Shown here piece after piece: positions 57,901-64,000 of a stretch of DNA of 64,000 bases. The stretch lies in the NCBI RefSeq assembly GCF_932526225.1, contig NC_064044.1:5544747-5608746 (forward strand), read 5' to 3'. Every line of letters starts with the position of its first letter. Within the stretch, counting starts at the first letter, position 1. Source of the stretch: Nematostella vectensis. Taxonomy: Eukaryota; Cnidaria; Anthozoa; Actiniaria; Edwardsiidae. The translations under genes were made by a program, and so were the position numbers. Under the pieces are notes generated by a model. It searched no databases and was not told the origin of the DNA. It worked only from the letters and a program-made list of their open reading frames with translations.

Positions 57901-60900
57901 GCTTGCTGCCCATGGGAGAGGTAATATTAATGTGGTTAAATTAAAGCAAGGTAAGTTCTTGCAAGTCATACGAAGCTTGGTAAGTAAGACAATGTAAGGT
58001 AACGTCTAGGTAATGAAAAGAAGAGCGTTTGCTTAAAACCTAGGATGAATGAGATATGACATACAGAATGCTTAAGGTAGTTAGAGCAAAGAAAAATAGG
58101 GAAGGTAAGATCAGTTGAAACTAGATAAAGGTACAGCAGGGGGTAGCACTGTGAGGAAGACTGCTAAACAGGGCTTCTGGAATTACGCGGAAAAAATCTC
58201 AAAATTATGTGGGATTTTTTTTAAATTACGCAGAAAATCTATGATTGCGCGCTAAATTGCGGGGGATTGTGCAATACATTTTTTTAATCAAAATTTTGCA
58301 GGATTCTCTACTGGATTACGTGCTAAATGACATGGAATATCAACAATAATGAGTAGTATTTGAGGCCAAATGCTTCTTGTGTATGGTGTCTTACTTCAAC
58401 ACTTCTTAACGAATCTATACATTTATTATAGTCCAAACCACATTTTGTACCGAAGGAAAGCACGAAATAACTTAAAAGAGTTTATTTTTCATGTAAAAAT
58501 ATCTTAGGCGAGTTTTCATTGGCTGCTAGCCAGCCAATTAATTAAAAGGCTTGTGAGCCAATTTGTGAATGCAAATGTATTTTCTGGTGTGCATAAAAGA
58601 TATACAGGATAGTGAACAAAGCACATCCAAGATGCTGAAAGTACATAAAAATGTCCTTATACCTTTTTCTTTTCGATGTTATGACACACCAAGAATGGTA
58701 TAATAAATTATTATTGTAAAAAGTAAAATAAAAAGTAAAAAAAAAACCCCTCAGTGGAAATTGCACCGCTAACAGGCGCATACCCAGGATTGGCCGAGGG
58801 GGGTGCACAGTCATAGGTATCATATGGGAAAAGCATAGTATTTGAAGATTCATTAATAAGAAATGCCCCTTTTTTGGCCACCAAGGGGGGTGCGCGCACC
58901 CTGCGCACCCCCCTGTGTACAGGCCTGGCTGGACAAACGTGGCATTACTGAGTTGACCAGTAACTATAATTATTTATATTACTATTGGTATCGCAATGAT
59001 CGGAAACCTTTTTGCTAGCATGTCAAATTTCAGCATATTCTTTCCGGAAATAAAATAAACTAGGAGTTTCTAATAGAAAGTGAAGTGCTGGGAGCAGTCA
59101 ACTCAAGGGGGTCTGGTTGCATAAAGTGTGGTCTAATATCCAAAAGATAATATCCAGAACTTCTTAGCAGGGCAATATTTTCTATAAAAATATACTGCTG
59201 CTTTCTTACTTGTAAAAAAAAGTTGATGAAATCGGTTTCAAATTTTGGGAAGAGTTCTGGATATTTTCTGAATTGATTGGTTGATACTTCTGGCTTTATT
59301 GTTGGTAACATAACAATACAGGATCCATCGGCCAATTAAAACGGGCATTATTTTTTTATGCTATCTCTTAGGGTTAAAAATCCCTTCAACCACACTCAAT
59401 GTGCTATCTCTTAGGAGTAAGAATTGTTGTTGACCACGCCCTTAGTGCTATCCCTTAGTGTTAAAATTGATTTAGCTGTAATACCCCTGTCTGGTTTTCT
59501 CAAAGTCCCCCCGGGCCTAAGGATTGCTGTGTTGCAAAAGCACAGAAAGACCATAAAAAGTTTAACGTTTAGTGTTCCAATGATCTAATGATGGAGTGCA
59601 TCGGAGTCCCCACAAATCACTAAACCCCAAAACTTGTACATGCTTCGCATTCCCAAGTTAAATGGTATTCTTATATTAGTCCTACGCCTTCGCTGTTTGG
59701 CAAAGAAAGCCTAGTCATTTTATTTGTTGTTTTCGAAATTCAGTTCGAAATATCACACTCTTACCAAGAATATATGTCTTTTTTACCAGAAATAGAGGTA
59801 AGACCCCAAAAAGAACACATCAGCTGGGCACTCAAATGACTTTCAAAATTTAGCCAAATTACGCGGGATTATGCAGATATTTGTGGATTATGCAGATTAC
59901 GTGGAGAAAGCCAGATTATGCGCTTCCACACAAGCGTGCAATTCCAGAAGCCCGGACTAAAGTAAGGTGGACAAAATGAGAGGCGATCTTGGCATTAAAT
60001 GGTTAGGTGTATCAATAAATACAAGGAGCGAAGATAGGTAAATCAGGTCAAGAAACAGAAAAATCATAGCTGAGTGAAGGTTAACATTTTCGAGAAATAA
60101 AATTGTCTCAAATAAAGGCAAATGATATATGAAGTAGTATGCATGAACAAAGGTTCTACTAACCTCATGAACATTATCACCATCATCAACAGCCTTTTTT
60201 CACCAAAAGAAAGAGTGGTTAGAAGAGGTTATGTGTAAGACTTGAAATACAAAAGAGAAGGGGAGTATCAAGAAAACAAAAAGAAGGAGAAAGGACAGAA
60301 AATTATGAGTATATTGAAGTTCAAGAAATGTGTTAGTAGCTAATGCATATTATACAAGGCTTACTTACTAAATTGTTCTTTGAATTGAATGTTGTTCTAT
60401 ACCTTAACTCTTTGTACAAGCTCAACCTTGTAAACCTCATCCAAGCGCTTTCTTATCTCATATTGTCTGGTTCGCTGAAAATTAGAAGAAAAAAAAAATT
60501 AGTGATATACTCATAAAAATGAAAAGAGAACATCTTTAAGGGTTGGGACATCTGAAAAGACTCACACATTAGACCAGGAAAAAATATAATTATATGTCTT
60601 TTGTTAATTCCTGCTTTATAACTAAGGGGGCAACAGCTATAGCTGTTAATTAGTAATAGAGCAGGAATCCACTCACATACTATCACGAATCTTGCAATTT
60701 GATTGGCTCCCAATTGAGCCATAGATAGATAGTGAGTGGATATAGATAATGAGTGGATTTATACTAAAACAATTAGACTAGTCGTTTTTGTTTTCTATGA
60801 GTCAGAGTCTATGGGTCAGCTTCGCGCCATATAATAAGTGGATTTATACTAAAACAATTAGACTAGTCGTTTTTGTTTTCTATGAGTTCAGAGTCTATGG

Positions 60901-62359
60901 GTCAGCTCCGCGCCATAGTCTAATTGTTAAGTATACGTCATATTACTCTAGAATATTCTCTTTCTCACCTCCATGTCTAGTGCTTTGTGTATAATGGCTG
61001 TTGCTAACAGATCTCGCACATGTTTTCTATGTTCTTTCTTGGCCATGGAGAGTCGATAGGTCTTCTCATCAATAATACGCCCATTTTTTGATACCTAAAA
61101 CAAAACAAAAAACAAAGCCCAATTACTTTTATTTGCAAGTCCAAAGATGGGGGGTGCGAAATCTGAAAAAGTGGGCCTAATTTTTCTGGGGGTGGGGGGG
61201 GTGGAGGGAGGACATACCAGAGTGATCTAGCTTTTTCTTTTTCATTAGTTTTGTGTACAAATAACACATCTATTGAAATGGAAAATGTGCTTTCGGCTGT
61301 TGTGGGGAGAGAAGCCGTTCACATCCCCTGCACCCCCCTGGGTGCGGGCCTGTTAAACAGTTATATTTCTGATAATTCATGTCTCACAGGTCTATTTCCA
61401 CTTTAGTCCCATCCCTATATTTGATATAATATCTGACACAGAAAAGCATATTCAAGAAAAGACAAAACAAGCATTGTAAACTCACCAGCCCAGATTTTTT
61501 AAGGTGCTTTTTCATGCGCAAGTTGTTAAAGTACCCTGCTAGATGCTTGTCCTGTAAGCTGTTATAAGCTTCAAGGGGACTGAAAAAAAGCAAGAAATCA
61601 TAAATTGTGGTTATTGTGAAAAGCAGGATTTCTGACTTTATTTTGTGAGTCTGTATCTGGAACATGAACAACATTAATTCTTATTGCACTCTTCAAATAC
61701 TACTTTATATATACCATTTATAGTTAACTCCAGTCCTAAAAATCCATCCACTCCTTCCATACGTAACACACATACCTTTCAACCCCATAACCTCTAATCT
61801 ATTCAAGAAGCTTTTTTTTTTGCGGGGGAGCTTGTTATTCACAGCATAACATGGCAAGAAGGGTTGGGTGATAATTGAAAAATAATTGAAATAATGAAAT
61901 TATTGAAAAAATGTTTTACTTTTCATAAATCAAAATTGCTTCTTTTCTTTCTTATTTGTGGGACTATAATAGTAACCACAGAAAAGTCAATTTGGACAAT
62001 TCAAAAAAGCAATTGGTGTTACAAGTCTGCAAATTGTCCCTTCTATTCCTACTTGTATTAACATAAAATCCAACCAAGAAATTCAAATAAACTTGAGATA
62101 AGACTGATTAATGTTCATTTGAGGTGCCTGAAACTCTTTAAAAAAGCACAACACCATTTGTTCTATAAGTAGATAATGCATTTGCTTATAACAAAATTGT
62201 GTTGTTGCCACAGCCTAATAGGGGAATTAAATGTCCTCAAAATAGAAATAACTATAAGACTTCATAACACTCAGGCCAATTTCTCACACTCATTATAAAA
62301 AGTAATACTTACATTAGTGCACTAAGATGGAATAAAGCTCTTTTTTCTATTTTGTTCAT
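41094..62359 (-). CDS. ERICH3: ERICH3-like protein with acidic central region and C-terminal leucine-rich repeats, 22 exons
   Basis: Exons in coding order: 62359-62313, 61579-61486, 61094-60969, 60474-60403, 60193-60164, 57728-57555, 56669-56487, 54793-54586, 54241-54055, 53788-53704, 53068-52987, 51914-51858, 51030-50911, 50641-50337, 49960-49805, 45755-45603, 44895-44649, 44170-44027, 43567-43383, 42945-42817, 42584-42493, 42045-41094. All junctions are GT-AG and phase-compatible, giving 1275 residues. The N-terminus has AYNSLQDKHLAGYFNN and HLKKSGL, a close match to vertebrate ERICH3, followed by ALDMER-like helices and RARPVTAPA. Exons 8-10 encode the DUF4590 domain: VLQQHCGG, RRHRGAPFGLTFYIDGMQ, LSSCCEYKHKPG and VQVEGAAPCYRC. 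Glu/Asp/Lys/Ser-rich exons follow. The last three exons hold ribonuclease-inhibitor-type LRRs, then an acidic tail. ERICH3 is linked to cilia. The micro-exon 60193-60164 is the least certain. Confidence 0.85.
45064..45403. repeat. Tandem duplication of about 170 bp in an intron
   Basis: ATGAATGGGGATGT occurs in both halves (45064-45232 and 45233-45403), with shared GAGCATGC, CCTCATAGCCTTTTTACCAT and GATCAAAGCAAATGATGTAC. It lies between exons 45755-45603 and 44895-44649 of the ERICH3-like gene. Confidence 0.85.
45962..46147. repeat. Dispersed repeat copy 2 (first copy at 1850-2027)
   Basis: It has the same orientation and same ends as the copy in the first gene, with scattered substitutions and small indels. 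It lies in the large intron 45756-49804 of the ERICH3-like gene, which otherwise shows no supported gene. Confidence 0.6.
49354..49610. repeat. Tandem duplication, two units of about 128 bp
   Basis: Both units contain AAACTCACGCCAAAATAAAC, ATGGCTTCGCCTTCGCGCCA and GAGAGGCCTTCCGGCTGAT. A weaker relative of the first part lies near 3080. The units sit shortly upstream (in gene direction) of exon 49960-49805. Confidence 0.85.
51382..51793. mobile_element. MITE-like element with CAGGGGCGTACGCAG ends
   Basis: CAGGGGCGTACGCAG at the left and CTGCGTACGCCCCCTG at the right are inverted repeats. GATAT flanks both sides (51377-51381 and 51794-51798). The ends resemble those of the element at 754-1210. 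It lies in an intron of the ERICH3-like gene. Confidence 0.7.
55205..56395 (+). mobile_element. 5'-truncated LINE in antisense inside an ERICH3-like intron
   Basis: The frame 55223-56122 encodes the palm and thumb of a non-LTR reverse transcriptase: IFFADFSKGFGLVDH, GGIPQGTKLAPLLLAILV, KYVDDTTVFK, SYKILGVHLSSDLTWN and LIRSVLEYAAPVWAGL. A shift near 56105 leads to the last 60 residues, ending at 56300. The 3' tail has an ATTATTATT repeat at 56379-56387. It is related to the LINE at 22729-24082 (same GGIPQGTKL and VDD style) and lacks an endonuclease. Confidence 0.85.
56715..57250. repeat. G-rich minisatellite (GGTGAGTGGGTGGGT-type)
   Basis: About 535 bp of GGTGG, GGTGA and GTGAGTGG units on the plus strand lie in the intron between exons 57728-57555 and 56669-56487. 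Runs such as GGGTGGGTGAGGTGGG can form G-quadruplexes on the plus strand. The Thr/His/Pro open frames on the minus strand are by-products. Confidence 0.9.
58775..58930. mobile_element. Short MITE remnant with CCCAGGAT and CCTGGCTGG ends
   Basis: AGGCGCATACCCAGGAT opens it and GGCCTGGCTGG closes it. The inside contains GGGGGGTGCGC with its complement GCGCACCCCCC, forming a G/C-rich hairpin near 58886-58913. Confidence 0.4.
60751..60918. repeat. Tandem duplication of an 85-bp unit
   Basis: AGTGGATTTATACTAAAACA occurs at 60752 and 60837, and the units share TTTTTGTTTTCTATGAGT and GTCTATGGGTCAGCT. It lies 50 bp before exon 61094-60969 of the ERICH3-like gene. Confidence 0.85.
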
Positions 62360-63833
62360 ATAGGTGTCAGAATAAAGCTTTCTATTATCTTCTCGGTGTC
62401 GAAGCAAATATAATTATGTGTATAAAAATATCAAACAGGACCATTATTTCGCTGTAATACAAAAAAAAATCCTTTTCTAAATCTTAAATTTAATGAATTG
62501 TACGATCTGTCATTCGCAAAGTTATCAAGATTGTCAGATCAGAAATCAATTACACAACATTTGCTTTTTTATCAGATGGTTTATAATCATACCTCCGGTA
62601 AACGGTTAGAAAAGGGAACCATCCATAAATCATACCGAAACTAGAATGTTTAGATAGAAACGAAATAAACAACATGGAGTAACCAAAGCTTTTGCGGCAT
62701 CAATAAAGCGGACTCAAATTACAAGGATCAAATTCAATACTACATATCATAAAATTACGAACATCGGACGATATTTGCTAAAAAATCAAACGATTAAATA
62801 AGGACAAGATTGGTTCTTAAAGTTGTTTTAGTCCCCGAGTTTTCACAGCAAGAAATTGCAAACCTACCCCGGAGCCGCGTGACTCATTTTGTTCGTTTCA
62901 CGATCCGGCGATACACGCGTCTGATAAAACCTTTAAGATTTACTGAAAGAAAATCGTTGATCCCTCGAAGTTCTACTGGAAGGTGCCCCTTAGTGCTTAT
63001 TCGTTAGCACAGTAGCCATTGGAGTAGTCTTATTGTGGTTTAAAGGCAGATAATCAGCTTCAGGTTTGGCATCTTGCGAGCCGTCTGCGAGTCTACGGTC
63101 GTCAAGGCAAACCACGTACACACGTGACGTCACGCTTCGGATGAAAGAGCTGCCACAGGGAACACAGGCAACCCGAAAGTGATTGTCTTTTCTAATCGAT
63201 TTTTTCGCTATCTGTTAGAGTGGTTTTCAAAATCCCGTGCAACAAAATGTAATTGTTAAGTGTAATATTCAAAAGAGAAAAAGACATTACAGTGTACTAG
63301 TACTAACGGGTTTTTGAAAACCACTCTATCTAGAGATTTTGCTTTGTTTAAATTTTCATTATTCACCGATAATGCTCGTAGACTTCAGAGGCCGGGCGAT
63401 GCCCTCGTCAGCATTCACTCGTCTAGATTTCTCTGAGCCCGAAAAGCTCCCACTCAGGCCGCTCTAAATAAGCGACATTGGGGCGGGGGGTTCAAATGGG
63501 CTGGCGGCGTAAAAATCTCGCTTCGCTCGGAAAACTCTCGGGGCCTCTGGTTTCCAGGGTAACATTTGACAGTTTTGACTATTGCTCAAAGATTCATTCA
63601 GTCTTCTTCGAAGAGAACAAACACTCACTCATGGAGTAAATTATTTGATCTAAGATTGTTGATCAATTGCATTGACACATAAATTTCGTTTACTTGGCAT
63701 TTACTTTTTTTCCCATTGCTTCAACTTTCAGTACCCCCTCAAATCCAGAATAAATAAAAGTTGGAGTGCAGGGTTTTGCAGTAAGAGGCATTTCTGTGCT
63801 TTAACAACAACAACAACTCTATACAGCAATTTG
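62360..63833. other. Intergenic region between the ERICH3-like and ribosomal P genes
   Basis: This would hold the ERICH3-like promoter (minus strand). No TATA box is convincing. A MITE occupies 63216-63328, and a piece related to the foldback element at 40312 lies near 63540. No open frame is supported. Confidence 0.5.
63216..63328. mobile_element. 113-bp MITE with TAGAGTGGTTTTCAAAA ends
   Basis: TAGAGTGGTTTTCAAAATCC at the left is mirrored by GGGTTTTTGAAAACCACTCTA at the right, apart from one or two bases. It ends in TA on both sides, as in Tc1/mariner-type MITEs. Confidence 0.75.
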
Positions 63834-63839
63834 CTTTAT
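63834..63839 (-). other. Polyadenylation signal of the ribosomal P gene
   Basis: TTTATT on the plus strand is AATAAA on the minus strand, about 60 bp after the stop codon of the gene that ends at 63899. Confidence 0.6.
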
Positions 63840-63898
63840 TCATCACTGCTGAGATATTACAGTCTACAGTGCGCATAACCATGGTTGAGATGAAGAGG

Positions 63899-64000
63899 CT
63901 AGTCGAACAAGCCAAAGCCCATGTCGTCATCACTCTCCTCCTCCTCCTCAGGCTCCGCCTTCTTCTCCTCGGCAGCAGCAGGGGCAGCAGTTTCTGCAGC
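63899..64000 (-). CDS. Acidic ribosomal P-stalk protein, C-terminal end (partial)
   Basis: The minus strand reads Ala-rich AETAAPAAAEEKK, then AEPEEEEESDDDMGFGLFD and a stop (TAG at 63901-63899). ESDDDMGFGLFD is the invariant tail of the ribosomal P proteins (P0, P1, P2), which bind elongation factors on the large subunit. The rest of the gene lies beyond the right edge, so I cannot say which of the three it is; the Ala hinge fits all of them. Confidence 0.9.
   Translation of the reverse strand, partial: AAETAAPAAAEEKKAEPEEEEESDDDMGFGLFD

Overview
This is an animal nuclear genome segment, most likely from an anthozoan cnidarian (sea anemone or coral). It has introns with GT-AG junctions, an AT-rich background, many MITEs and minisatellites, and host genes for an ERICH3-like protein, a LIM-only protein, a four-pass membrane protein and an acidic ribosomal P protein. 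Species and family calls rest on my recognition of motifs, not on a search.

Layout. 1-2432: 3' part of a two-module concanavalin/LamG-like gene (+). 2433-8152: no gene seen. 8153-9896: last three exons of a LIM-only (FHL-like) gene (-), with one exon partly duplicated in tandem. 9897-13129: intergenic, with one 160-bp MITE flanked by 9-bp duplications. 13130-16470: a 20-bp minisatellite and a short telomere-type tract. 16477-32545: a GC-rich element of about 16 kb with inverted terminal repeats (below). 33509-36695: five-exon four-pass membrane protein gene (+). 37775-39900: 61-bp satellite. 41094-62359: a 22-exon gene (-) joining an ERICH3-type N-terminus, a long acidic region and C-terminal leucine-rich repeats. 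63899-64000: 3' end of an acidic ribosomal protein gene (-).

The most notable object is the 16-kb element. It has the build of an integrated virus of the Polinton/Maverick or Polinton-like-virus type: long inverted terminal repeats, a possible 6-bp target duplication CCCCTC, a retroviral-type DDE integrase, an A32/FtsK-like packaging ATPase, a candidate major capsid protein, a candidate minor capsid (jelly-roll) protein, several small conserved proteins with membrane segments, and one long minus-strand replication gene. That gene is not an ordinary protein-primed PolB. It reads as a Cys/His-rich N-terminus, a divergent polymerase-like region and a C-terminal superfamily-1 helicase. Most of the larger genes carry frameshifts or stops, so this copy looks dead or badly sequenced; the ATPase and the small genes are still open.

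The element has been invaded twice. A Penelope-like retroelement with a complete hammerhead ribozyme and an inverted partial copy lies in the left terminal repeat, and a 5'-truncated LINE lies between the capsid and ATPase genes. The left terminal repeat also holds a 156-bp piece of the neighbouring minisatellite flanked by a 9-bp duplication. Many short perfect palindromes with GAA/TTC three-base loops are scattered through the element.
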